From: Candidatus Amarobacter glycogenicus
GTDB taxonomy: Bacteria; Chloroflexota; Dehalococcoidia; Tepidiformales; Tepidiformaceae
DNA: 64,000 bases
Assembly: GCA_016719395.1 (NCBI GenBank)
Contig: JADJZF010000002.1
Coordinates: 62,001-126,000, forward strand
Reading direction: 5' to 3'
Shown here: positions 37,877 to 46,126 of the stretch, one piece after another
Layout of the letters: each line of letters opens with the position of its first letter
Numbering within the stretch: position 1 is the first letter of the stretch
Program-made: the position numbers and the translations under genes
Notes under the pieces: model-generated
The model's input: only the letters and a program-made list of their open reading frames with translations
What the model was told of the DNA's origin: nothing
The model's database searches: none

Positions 37877-40372
37877 ATGAAAGAACCACGACAGTACGAA
37901 CTCGAAGTCGGGGGCAAGACCCTCACCATCCAGCACGGCATCCTCGCCAACCAGGCCAATGGTTCCGTCACCGTCCGCCTCGGCGATACCGTCGTCCTCG
38001 TAACGGCCACCATGGCCGATGCGCGCGAGGGCATCGACTTTTTCCCCCTGACGATTGACTACGAAGAGCGGCTCTATGCCGTCGGCAAGATCCCCGGCGG
38101 GTTCCCTCGCCGCGAAGGCCGGGCCAGTAACGATGGCATTCTCGCCATGCGCCTGACCGACCGGCCGCTGCGGCCGCTCTTCCCCAAGGGTTTCCGCCAG
38201 GAAGTCCAGATCGTTGCGACCACACTCAGCGCCGACCGCGAGAACCAGCCCGACACGCTCATCGCCATCGGCGCCAGCGCGGCCCTGATGATCAGCGACA
38301 TCCCGTTCAACGGCCCGGTGAGTTCCGTCCGCGTCACGCGTCTCGACGGTGAGTTCATCGTCAATCCCACATTCCAGCAGGCCGAAGCCGGGGACCTCGA
38401 CATCATCGTCGCGGGGACCAAGGAAGCCGTCGTGATGGTGGAAGCCGGCGCCAAGCAGGTCACGGAGGACGTTGTCCTCGAGGCCATCGATGTCGCCATG
38501 GAAGCCAACCGCCTGATCATCACGCTCCAGGAGCAGATCGCTGCTGAAGCGGCGCCGGTGAAGAAACCCTTCACCCCGGTGGCGGAAAACGCCGAGGCGT
38601 ACGCCGCCATCAGCGATTACCTGAAGGACCGGATCCCGGAACTCGTCGCGACCGCCGCCAGCGAGCGCAGCGACGCCAACAAGGCCGTCCGCCAGGAGCT
38701 CAACGAGAAGTTCGGCGAGCAGTTCAAGCCGAGCGAGATCGGCGACGCGCTGTACAGCGTGATCAAGAAGGCGATGCGCAAGCAGATCCTCGAGAAGGGC
38801 AAGCGCGCCGACCAGCGCGATATCACCCAGATCCGGCCGCTCGATATCCACGTCGGCGTGCTCCCGCGGACGCACGGCACCGGGCTCTTCACCCGCGGCG
38901 AAACGCAGGTGCTCACCGTCGCCACGCTCGGCGGTCTGACGATGTCGCAGAAGCTCGACACGCTCTCGCCGAAAGAGTCCAAGCGCTACATGCACCACTA
39001 CAACTTCCCGCCCTACTCGGTCGGTGAAGCTCGCCCGATGCGCGGCCCCGGCCGCCGCGAAATCGGCCACGGCGCCCTCGCCGAGCGTGCCCTCGAACCG
39101 GTCGTCCCGAGCGAGGCCGACTTCCCCTACGCCCTCCGCCTCGTCAGCGAAGTCATGTCGTCGAACGGTTCGACCTCAATGGCCAGCGTCTGCGGCAGTT
39201 CCCTCGCGTTGATGGACGCCGGTGTGCCGATCTCGGCCCCGGTGGCCGGCATCGCGATGGGCCTCATCATGGGCGAGGACGGCAACTACAAGGTGCTGAC
39301 CGACATCGCCGGCCAGGAAGACTTCATGGGCGACATGGACTTCAAGGTCGCCGGCACAACGGCGGGCATCACCGCCCTCCAGATGGACATCAAGATCGGT
39401 GGGGTCTCTCGCGAGCTCCTGACCACCGCCCTCAACCAGGCGAAGGATGCCCGCCAGTTCCTGCTCGAGAAGATGGCGGAAGTCATTTCCGAGCCGCGCG
39501 CGGAGATGTCCGAATACGCTCCCAAGATGTACAAGGGCCAGATCAACCAGGACCAGATCGGGACCGTCATCGGCCCCGGCGGCAAGACCGTCCGCAAGAT
39601 CCAGGAAGAATCCGGTGGCGCGACCATCGAGATCCAGGAAGACGGCACGGTCATCGTGGGTTCGCCGAACGAGGCGGTCGCCCGCAAGGCCATCCAGATG
39701 ATCGAAGGCCTCACCAAGGAAGTGAAGATCGGCGAGATCTACACGGGCAAGGTGACTCGCCTCCTGAACTTCGGCGTCTTCGTCGAAATCCTCCCGGGCA
39801 AGGAAGGCCTCGTCCATATCTCCCAGCTCGGCGAAGACCACGTCGAGACGGTCGAAGACGAAGTGCAGCCTGGCGATGAAGTGACCGTGATGGTCACGGA
39901 AATCGACAACCTCGGGCGCATCAACCTCAGCCGGCGCGCCGTCCTTCTCGGCGAAGAACCGCCTCCTCCTGGCAGCGGCGGCGGTAGCCGCGGCGGCGGC
40001 GGCCGCGGCGCCCCTCGCAGTGGCGGCGGCGATCGTGGCGGCCGTGGTGGCGGCTTCGGCGGCGACCGTGGCGCCCCTCGCAGCGGCGGCGGCGACCGTG
40101 GCGGTTTCCAACGCAGCGGCGGCGGCGACCGTGGCGGCCAGCGCAGCGGCGGTGGCGGCGGCTTCGGCGGCGGCGATCGTGGCCCGCGCAGCGGCGGTGG
40201 CGGCGGCTTCGGCGGCGGCGATCGTGGTCCGCGTCCCGGTGGTTCGAGCCCCGTCGGCGGCGTCAGCCGCGGCTGGGTGCGGCGTTCCGGCGAAGGTTCC
40301 GAAGGCCCGGGTGGCCCTCCTCCCGCGCCTCGCCGTGACTTCGGTGGCGGCATGGACGAAAACGACGAGTAA
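37877..40372 (+). CDS. pnp: Polynucleotide phosphorylase with long Gly/Arg-rich tail
   Basis: 831 residues, about 130 longer than usual. Domains: RNase PH 1 (about 10-150), helical linker, RNase PH 2 (about 320-465), KH (about 555-620, GPGGKTVRKIQEE) and S1 (about 625-693, GKVTRLLNFGVFVEI). It degrades RNA 3'-5' with phosphate. From about 697 the tail is low-complexity Gly with repeated GGGDRG, RGGGG and RSGGG units, an RGG-box-like sequence, ending in an acidic DENDE. It follows rpsO and precedes a strong terminator. Confidence 0.97.
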   Translation: MKEPRQYELEVGGKTLTIQHGILANQANGSVTVRLGDTVVLVTATMADAREGIDFFPLTIDYEERLYAVGKIPGGFPRREGRASNDGILAMRLTDRPLRPLFPKGFRQEVQIVATTLSADRENQPDTLIAIGASAALMISDIPFNGPVSSVRVTRLDGEFIVNPTFQQAEAGDLDIIVAGTKEAVVMVEAGAKQVTEDVVLEAIDVAMEANRLIITLQEQIAAEAAPVKKPFTPVAENAEAYAAISDYLKDRIPELVATAASERSDANKAVRQELNEKFGEQFKPSEIGDALYSVIKKAMRKQILEKGKRADQRDITQIRPLDIHVGVLPRTHGTGLFTRGETQVLTVATLGGLTMSQKLDTLSPKESKRYMHHYNFPPYSVGEARPMRGPGRREIGHGALAERALEPVVPSEADFPYALRLVSEVMSSNGSTSMASVCGSSLALMDAGVPISAPVAGIAMGLIMGEDGNYKVLTDIAGQEDFMGDMDFKVAGTTAGITALQMDIKIGGVSRELLTTALNQAKDARQFLLEKMAEVISEPRAEMSEYAPKMYKGQINQDQIGTVIGPGGKTVRKIQEESGGATIEIQEDGTVIVGSPNEAVARKAIQMIEGLTKEVKIGEIYTGKVTRLLNFGVFVEILPGKEGLVHISQLGEDHVETVEDEVQPGDEVTVMVTEIDNLGRINLSRRAVLLGEEPPPPGSGGGSRGGGGRGAPRSGGGDRGGRGGGFGGDRGAPRSGGGDRGGFQRSGGGDRGGQRSGGGGGFGGGDRGPRSGGGGGFGGGDRGPRPGGSSPVGGVSRGWVRRSGEGSEGPGGPPPAPRRDFGGGMDENDE

Positions 40373-40397
40373 CCGTCGTCAGCAAACATCAGACGAA

Positions 40398-40427
40398 GGC
40401 CCCGGCAGCAATGCCGGGGCCTTTTTT
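40398..40427 (+). terminator. Rho-independent terminator of rpsO-pnp
   Basis: Perfect 10-bp GC-rich stem (GGCCCCGGCA/TGCCGGGGCC) with a GCAA tetraloop, then TTTTTT. A textbook intrinsic terminator 25 nt after pnp. Confidence 0.93.
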
Positions 40428-40577
40428 CGTCGCGCGCCGTGGGCGCGTTATTCGACGCCACCCGATTCGACCAGTGGATTGACCTTCCCCATTTCCGTTA
40501 CCATGCGCCCGCTCAGGGTTAGGCCAACCTCATTGGAGCCGCCTGCCTTACCTTCATGCGAAAGGGCCACAAACCCC
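40428..40577. other. Intergenic after pnp terminator
   Basis: About 150 nt with no gene. TTGACC (about 40479) and a TACCAT (about 40499) may be promoter elements for the hydrolase gene. Confidence 0.25.
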
Positions 40578-41369
40578 ATGTCCGTAGAACCGAAGACTGT
40601 TTCCGTCCGAAGCGGCATGTTCCAGCCGCCGACGTATCGCAAGGGCGCCGGCGTCCCGCTCCTCTACCTCCACGCCGCTGGAGGCTTGCGAAACGGGTTC
40701 ACCCCGGAGCTCGAAGCACTCGCGCAGCACTACGATGTCATAGCCCCGACCCACCCCGGCTGGGACGACACCCCGGGCCTCGAGAACATCGACGACATCC
40801 ACGACATGGTTTCTTACTACCAGGACTTCGTCGATGAGCTGGGACTGACTTCATTCCATCTCGCCGGACACTCGATCGGCGGCATGTTCGCGGCTGAGCT
40901 CGCAGCGGCCCGTCCGGACCTGGTGAAGAAGCTGGTGCTGACCTGCCCTGTCGGCCTCTGGATGGATGAGACACCGGTGACCGACCTCTTCACGCTCATG
41001 CCGAACGAACTCCCCGGCGTCATCTTCGGAGACCTCTCGAACCCGGTGATCCCGACGTTGTTCAAAGCCCCGGCAAACGAAGAGGAGATGGCCGAGAACT
41101 ACTACTTCCAGCTGGCGAATTTCTCGGCGACCGGGAAATTCATCTGGCCGATCCCGGACAAGGGATTGAAGAAGCGCCTCCACCGGATCAAAGCCCAGAC
41201 ACTCGTCCTCTGGGGGGACCAGGACAAACTCACCCCGCCCGCATACGGGCCGCTGTTCGCATCGAAGATTGCGAAGGCGCAGCTGGCCACCGTTCCCGGC
41301 GCCGGCCACATGCTCCCGCTCGAAAACACGCCCGCCTGGTCCAGGGAGATCGTGGACTTCCTGGGTTGA
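40578..41369 (+). CDS. Alpha/beta-hydrolase
   Basis: 263 residues. Nucleophile Ser in LAGHSIGGMF, acid Asp in LWGDQDKLTPP and catalytic His in PGAGHMLPLE: a complete triad. PTHPGWDDTPG before the lid suggests a carbon-carbon or ester hydrolase of small acyl compounds. ATG 40578. The PPOX gene starts 7 nt after its stop, so the two form an operon. Confidence 0.88.
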   Translation: MSVEPKTVSVRSGMFQPPTYRKGAGVPLLYLHAAGGLRNGFTPELEALAQHYDVIAPTHPGWDDTPGLENIDDIHDMVSYYQDFVDELGLTSFHLAGHSIGGMFAAELAAARPDLVKKLVLTCPVGLWMDETPVTDLFTLMPNELPGVIFGDLSNPVIPTLFKAPANEEEMAENYYFQLANFSATGKFIWPIPDKGLKKRLHRIKAQTLVLWGDQDKLTPPAYGPLFASKIAKAQLATVPGAGHMLPLENTPAWSREIVDFLG

Positions 41370-41376
41370 AAGAGCG

Positions 41377-41760
41377 ATGACCCCCGAAGAGCGCGATGCA
41401 TTCGCATCCCGGCCACTGCCAGCCGTCCTGGCGACCGTGGATGGTCACGGCCGGGCGCATGCCGTCCCGGTGATCTACCTGTACGAGGACGGTGAGTTGC
41501 TCGTCATCACTGACCGGGGCTCGCAGAAGCACAGGAATGCTGTGCGGCAGGGCCGGGCCGCACTCTGCGTCGACGACCGGGCGCGCTTCCAGACCGTGAC
41601 CGCCGAAGGGCCGGTGCGCGTCATCGACCCGATCACCTACGAGTTGCGTCTGCGCCTGCATACGCACTACCGGGGAGAGGAGGCGGCGCGGAAGGCCACC
41701 GCTGATGGTGGTCACGAACGGATGGTTGCACTCGTGATCGCCCCCGAGCGGTGGTACTGA
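41377..41760 (+). CDS. PPOX-class F420/FMN-dependent protein
   Basis: 127 residues of the split-barrel fold: RPLPAVLATVDGHGRAHAVPV, then VITDRGSQKHRNAV and a strand with AEGPVRVID. It resembles Rv1155-type F420-binding proteins. The partner hydrolase lies 7 nt upstream. The substrate is unknown. Confidence 0.8.
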   Translation: MTPEERDAFASRPLPAVLATVDGHGRAHAVPVIYLYEDGELLVITDRGSQKHRNAVRQGRAALCVDDRARFQTVTAEGPVRVIDPITYELRLRLHTHYRGEEAARKATADGGHERMVALVIAPERWY

Positions 41761-42036
41761 GCCTGCCGGTACAGGGAAAGGATTGACAGCTCACAGCGCC
41801 CTCCGCATGCTCCCGCCGAGAGCGGCCGTGGGTCGCTCTGAACACGACGGAGTGTTGGCAGTGCGAGACGATGAGGCTGAACTTCCTTCCCACCTGCACC
41901 TGACGGCCGCGGGGCGCAGAGTCCTCGGGTTGGTGGCGCTCGGCCGCGCTGACATCGAAGTCGCGGACCTGCTGGACGCTTCTCCAACCGCGTTCTCCCT
42001 GTTCCCCGTTCCCGGTTCCGCGTCTACGCTACCGGC
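41761..42036. other. Intergenic upstream of fabI
   Basis: About 275 nt. A TTGACA lies at about 41784, and a TACGCT sits 6 nt before the fabI ATG. A frame from 41783 has poor codon bias and no homology I recognise. I see no RNA gene. Confidence 0.3.
42025..42030 (+). promoter_or_regulatory. -10-like TACGCT of fabI
   Basis: TACGCT ends 6 nt before ATG 42037 with no Shine-Dalgarno. Likely leaderless. Confidence 0.4.
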
Positions 42037-42819
42037 ATGGGCAAACTCGAAGGCAAGACCGCGCTGATTTTCGGCGTTTCGAACGACCGCTCCATCGGTT
42101 GGGGCATCGCGAAGGCGTTCCACGAAGAGGGTGCGAAGCTCGCCCTCTCCTACGCACTCCCCATGGAGAAGCGGATCATGCCGCTCGCCCAGGAACTCGG
42201 TGTCGAGTTCGTCGAGCCCTGCGACGTAACCAGCGACGCCGAACTCGATGAGGTGTTCGCCAAGGTCGAAGCCAGGCTTGGCACGATCGACATCCTCGTC
42301 CACGCCATCGCGTTCGCGAACCGGGAAGACCTCATGGGGCGGTTCGTCGATACCTCCCGAGAGGGATTCCTGCTCGCCCACAACGTCTCGGTCTACTCGT
42401 TCGTCGCCGTGGCCCACCGCGCCCGGAAGCTGATGCCGAACGGCGGCAGCATGATGACGCTGACCTACTACGGGTCCCAGAAGGTGGCCCCGATGTACAA
42501 CGTCATGGGTGTCGCCAAGGCATCGCTCGAAGCGACGACGCGCTACCTCGCCTGGGACCTTGGTCCGGAGAGAATTCGCGTCAACGCCATCAGTGCCGGC
42601 CCCATCCGGACGCTTGCCGCCAGCGGCATCTCCGGCTTCCGCGACTACCTCAAGCAGTTCTCGGCCATCGCCCCGCTGCACGAAAACGTGACCATCGAGC
42701 AGGTGGGCTCCGCTGCGGCGTTCCTCGCCGGCGATGGCGCCGCGGCGATTACCGGCGACGTCCTCTATGTCGATAACGGCTTCAACATCATGGGCCTGGC
42801 GAACGAAGAGCGGGAATGA
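42037..42819 (+). CDS. fabI: Enoyl-[acyl-carrier-protein] reductase (NADH) FabI
   Basis: 260 residues, SDR fold. FabI signature ALIFGVSNDRSIGWGIAKA (the atypical cofactor loop of FabI) and active-site Tyr154 and Lys161 in a Y-x6-K spacing (MYNVMGVAKA), with the extra Tyr at 144/145. It reduces the enoyl-ACP double bond in fatty-acid synthesis. Its ATGA overlap with the acetyltransferase gene indicates an operon. Inhibition by triclosan is typical of the family. Confidence 0.96.
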   Translation: MGKLEGKTALIFGVSNDRSIGWGIAKAFHEEGAKLALSYALPMEKRIMPLAQELGVEFVEPCDVTSDAELDEVFAKVEARLGTIDILVHAIAFANREDLMGRFVDTSREGFLLAHNVSVYSFVAVAHRARKLMPNGGSMMTLTYYGSQKVAPMYNVMGVAKASLEATTRYLAWDLGPERIRVNAISAGPIRTLAASGISGFRDYLKQFSAIAPLHENVTIEQVGSAAAFLAGDGAAAITGDVLYVDNGFNIMGLANEERE

Positions 42820-43325
42820 CGCGGCTTCCCGGGCCGTTCCAGGTTGTGCCGTACGACCGTTCGCGCCACGCCGATGGCCCATGGCGCGTGGTCTCCGCCG
42901 TCTTTGAGGAATACGGCTTCCCCTTCGCCGAGAACGACTACGACGCCGATGTCGCCCGGCCGGACGAACACTATGACGGGAGGACTGGCTGGTTTTCCGT
43001 TGCTGAAGACACTGAAGGCGGCGTCGTGGGCTGCGTCGGGCTGACGGACGAGGGCGGCGGCGAGTACGAACTACACCGTCTCTATGTGCTCTCCGAGGCG
43101 CGCGGCCACAACCTTGGCGAGCGCCTCTGCACGTGGGTGATTGAAGCCGCCCGCGAGAAGGGCGCCGAACGAGTCGTCCTCTTCAGTGACGTCCATTTCG
43201 CCCACGCCCACCGGCTCTACGAACGTGTTGGTTTTCGCGCCAACCGCTTCCGCTATGCGCCCGACCCGTGGCGAAGCCGCGAGTGGGGCTTCATCATGGA
43301 GTTCCCGAAGGACGGTACGAACTGA
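42816..43325 (+). CDS. GNAT-family N-acetyltransferase
   Basis: 169 residues. The acetyl-CoA-binding region LHRLYVLSEARGHNLGERL has the GNAT R/Q-x-x-G-x-G/A-like loop in a relaxed form, followed by the C-terminal strands AERVVLFSDVHF and LYERVGFR. Substrate unknown. Starts in the fabI stop (ATGA) and is followed by a small gene overlapping by 1 nt. Confidence 0.85.
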   Translation: MTRLPGPFQVVPYDRSRHADGPWRVVSAVFEEYGFPFAENDYDADVARPDEHYDGRTGWFSVAEDTEGGVVGCVGLTDEGGGEYELHRLYVLSEARGHNLGERLCTWVIEAAREKGAERVVLFSDVHFAHAHRLYERVGFRANRFRYAPDPWRSREWGFIMEFPKDGTN

Positions 43326-43513
43326 TGCCACGACCACGCTGCACCTGGTGCATCGAGCCGCCCTACCAGGACCTTGCGGTCCTGAAGTGGCGCGGAGAAG
43401 AACGCGAGCGCCTCACCATCCCGCTCTGCCGGAAACACCTGATTCGGCTGAAAGAAGCCGGTCCCGCCGGGCGCGAGTTCAAGGGCTGGTTCTACAAGGA
43501 CGGCTGGTGGTAA
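43325..43513 (+). CDS. Small Cys/His-containing protein
   Basis: 62 residues: CTWC near the N-terminus and CRKH in the middle, a possible zinc site (two Cys, then Cys and His). Rich in basic and aromatic residues at the C-terminus (GWFYKDGWW). I do not recognise the family. It overlaps the GNAT stop by 1 nt, so it is cotranslated with fabI-GNAT. Confidence 0.65.
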   Translation: MPRPRCTWCIEPPYQDLAVLKWRGEERERLTIPLCRKHLIRLKEAGPAGREFKGWFYKDGWW

Positions 43514-43559
43514 ACGGTTTCGGCCTGTGCCAGCGAGCGCCCGAAGCGGGCCTCATCCG

Positions 43560-43565
43560 TATACT
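43560..43565 (+). promoter_or_regulatory. -10-like TATACT of a CoA-transferase gene
   Basis: TATACT ends 9 nt before ATG 43575. No Shine-Dalgarno. Likely leaderless. Confidence 0.5.
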
Positions 43566-43574
43566 CCGGGCCAC

Positions 43575-44903
43575 ATGAACAACAGCCGTTTCAGCGACTG
43601 GCCAGAGGAATACGCCAGCAAGCTAGTCGAACCTTCCCGCGCCGCGGAACTCGTCCGGCCCGGCGACACCATCGTCATCCCCATCGGCGCCATCACTCCG
43701 GCCCTCTCCCAGGCCGTCTGGGAACGGCGCGCCGAGTTGAGCGGCATCGACATCCTCACCTGTGCTCCCTATCACGATCCCGGTTGGTTCGAACCGGGCG
43801 ATCCGGCCTTCCGGATGCACGTCGAACTCTTCAACACCGCCGTCGGCCGCCAATCAGTCATCTCCGGGCGCAGCGACTTCGTCTCCATGCCGTTCAGCCG
43901 CCGGTTCAAGCGCGAAGACGAACGCGGTGGCGGTGAGTACCCCGTTGATGTCGCGATGGTCTCGGTCTCGCCGCCCGACCGGTTCGGTTTCTGCAGCTTC
44001 GGGACAAGCATGTGGAACAAGTTGAGCTACTGCCGCCGGGCCCGGACGGTACTCGCGGAGGTCTTCCCCGGTTACCCACGGACTGGCGGGACCAACCAGA
44101 TCCACGTCTCGGAGATCGATGCATTCGTCGATGGTGGAGAAGTCATCCCACCCCGGGCTGGAGCGCGCGAGATACAGCCGTTCCCAAAGCCGATCGCCGG
44201 GTTCATCAACGACCTCGTGAACAACGGCGATACGCTGCAGATTGGTACGGGAATGACAACGCTGCAGCTCGCTGTGAACGGCGCCTTCGACGGCAAGGTT
44301 GACCTCGGTGTCCACAGCGAAGTCTCCACACCGGGTCTGAACGACCTCGTCTACCGTGGCGTCATTACCGGTTCACGGAAGAACGTGCACCCCGGGCGCT
44401 TTGTCGCCACGGCGCTCACTGCCGGTACTCCCGATGAGATGGAGTTCATCCACGAGAACCCGATTTACGAGGTCTACGAGGTGCACTACACGAACGACAT
44501 CGCCGTCATCGCGGCGCATGACAACATGGTCGCCATCAACAACGCACTCTCGATCGACCTCACCGGTCAGGTTGCGGCGGAGTCGATCGGCGCCGACATG
44601 TGGAGCGGCCCCGGTGGGCAGCTCGAGTACGTCATCGGGGCGAACCTTTCCAAAGGTGGGCGAAGCATCACCTGCCTGCCCGCAACGTCGCGCGCCGAGA
44701 CAATCACCCGGATCGTCGCCGAGCACCCGCCCGGGACCGTGATCACCGTGCCACGCCAGTTCGTGGACATCGTGGTGACCGAGTACGGAATTGCCCGGCT
44801 TTACGGCAAGAGCGACCGCGAGCGTGCGCGCGAACTCATCAACATCGCACACCCGGACCATCGCGAAAGTCTCCGCCGTGCGGCCCGGCGTATGGGGATC
44901 TAG
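43575..44903 (+). CDS. Acetyl-CoA hydrolase/CoA-transferase family I (4-hydroxybutyrate CoA-transferase-like)
   Basis: 442 residues. Catalytic Glu in LGVHSEVSTPG, then VDLTGQVAAESIGADMWSGPGGQ and EHPPGTVITVPRQF near the C-terminus. It would transfer CoA between acetyl-CoA and a short-chain acid. It is an intact paralogue of the frameshifted gene at 34.5 kb. ATG 43575 is preceded by TATACT only. It is convergent with the esterase (4-nt overlap). Confidence 0.9.
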   Translation: MNNSRFSDWPEEYASKLVEPSRAAELVRPGDTIVIPIGAITPALSQAVWERRAELSGIDILTCAPYHDPGWFEPGDPAFRMHVELFNTAVGRQSVISGRSDFVSMPFSRRFKREDERGGGEYPVDVAMVSVSPPDRFGFCSFGTSMWNKLSYCRRARTVLAEVFPGYPRTGGTNQIHVSEIDAFVDGGEVIPPRAGAREIQPFPKPIAGFINDLVNNGDTLQIGTGMTTLQLAVNGAFDGKVDLGVHSEVSTPGLNDLVYRGVITGSRKNVHPGRFVATALTAGTPDEMEFIHENPIYEVYEVHYTNDIAVIAAHDNMVAINNALSIDLTGQVAAESIGADMWSGPGGQLEYVIGANLSKGGRSITCLPATSRAETITRIVAEHPPGTVITVPRQFVDIVVTEYGIARLYGKSDRERARELINIAHPDHRESLRRAARRMGI

Positions 44904-46048
44904 CCAGGACTGCCGGCGCGCCGCTGCGAGAGGAAGTTCCACACCAGTTCCGCGCCGGAGACGCGCGAGGCGGGGCTGCCGGCCTGCACGCCGGGGTAGC
45001 CGGGCCAGAGGTGGTCGCACCCTTCGATGGTCACGATTTCCGTCGCTGCGGCACAGTCGATGAAGCGCCCGTGGTTCACTCCCTGTGCGATCTGTGTGGC
45101 TTCCGTGACCGACCGGCATCCGTTGCTGGCCGCCCAGTCCTCGATCGCGTCGTAGGCGCCGCCGTACTGCCATTGGCGCACGATCCCGCCTTCGATCGGC
45201 ACGATGCTATCCGCCGTCCCGTGGATGGCGAGCACCGGGACAGTCGACTTGCAGGCTGGAGCCGGGAAGTCGACCCCCCCGACAGCCACGACGGCCGCGA
45301 TGCGGTCCGGGATCTGGCAGGCGAGGCGGGATGACATGAACGCGCCATTGGAGAAGCCCGTGGCGTACACGCGCGCCGGGTCGACGCAGAGCTGCTTCGT
45401 TAGCGTGTTCAGGATGTCCTCGGTGAAGCGGACGTCGTCGATCGAGTTTGGTTCTGTCGCGCCGGCTGACCACCCCATCGGGGTGCCCGTGCCATCTGGC
45501 GACACCAGCACAAACCCTTCGCGGTCGCTTAGCGGGACGAGGCCGGAGGTGATCTCCTGGTCGATCCCGGTCCCGGAACGGCCGTGGAAATTGAGGATCA
45601 GGGGCATGGGCTTCGCCGTCGAGGCGGTCGTGGGGATGTGGACGCGGTACGTGCGCTTCATCCCACCGGATAGAAGCGTCTGAATAGTCGTTTTTCCGGG
45701 GCTGAAGCCAACCGGCAACGCCGATCCGCACCCGCCGGGGGCCACCTGCCGAAGGGCCTGCGGGCCAGCCGCCGAAGGGCGGGTGGCATCGACTTCGATA
45801 CCGAACAGTTCGGCGGTACCGATGAACGGGGCGGCCGAAGCACGCAACGCTTCGCCGGCCACCTCGCCGACGGACACTCCGGCTGGCGGATCTCCAAGCG
45901 ACGCGCCCCCAGAGCCGCAACCCGCGGCGAACACGAGCGACATCGCGAGAACCAGAGCTGCTGCCAGTCTTGCGCCGATATGGCACCTCCGTGGTCCACC
46001 GACCAGTGTATCGCTGGCACGCGGAAATGCGTGGGCCTTTCGGGCCAT
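44900..46048 (-). CDS. PHB-depolymerase/feruloyl-esterase-like lipoprotein
   Basis: 382 residues. Lipoprotein signal ending AAGCGSGG. The catalytic domain resembles LpqC/poly(3-hydroxybutyrate) depolymerases: ILNFHGRSGTG oxyanion loop, nucleophile Ser in GFSNGAFM, Asp in IHGTADSIVP and His in GCDHLWPG. It acts outside the membrane on esters, possibly polyester or feruloyl. ATG 46048; an inner Met just before the hydrophobic core is an alternative start. Confidence 0.87.
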   Translation of the reverse strand: MARKAHAFPRASDTLVGGPRRCHIGARLAAALVLAMSLVFAAGCGSGGASLGDPPAGVSVGEVAGEALRASAAPFIGTAELFGIEVDATRPSAAGPQALRQVAPGGCGSALPVGFSPGKTTIQTLLSGGMKRTYRVHIPTTASTAKPMPLILNFHGRSGTGIDQEITSGLVPLSDREGFVLVSPDGTGTPMGWSAGATEPNSIDDVRFTEDILNTLTKQLCVDPARVYATGFSNGAFMSSRLACQIPDRIAAVVAVGGVDFPAPACKSTVPVLAIHGTADSIVPIEGGIVRQWQYGGAYDAIEDWAASNGCRSVTEATQIAQGVNHGRFIDCAAATEIVTIEGCDHLWPGYPGVQAGSPASRVSGAELVWNFLSQRRAGSPG

Positions 46049-46126
46049 TGCGTGAAGACCGTTTGACCCTGAGTTCGGACCTATTCTGTGCAGCTAGAAT
46101 GGACCCGTGTTCCCGGTTGTGACGAG

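Noticed and set aside
41783..42067. 94-codon frame before fabI
   Set aside because: Weak codon bias, overlaps the fabI start, no homology recognised.
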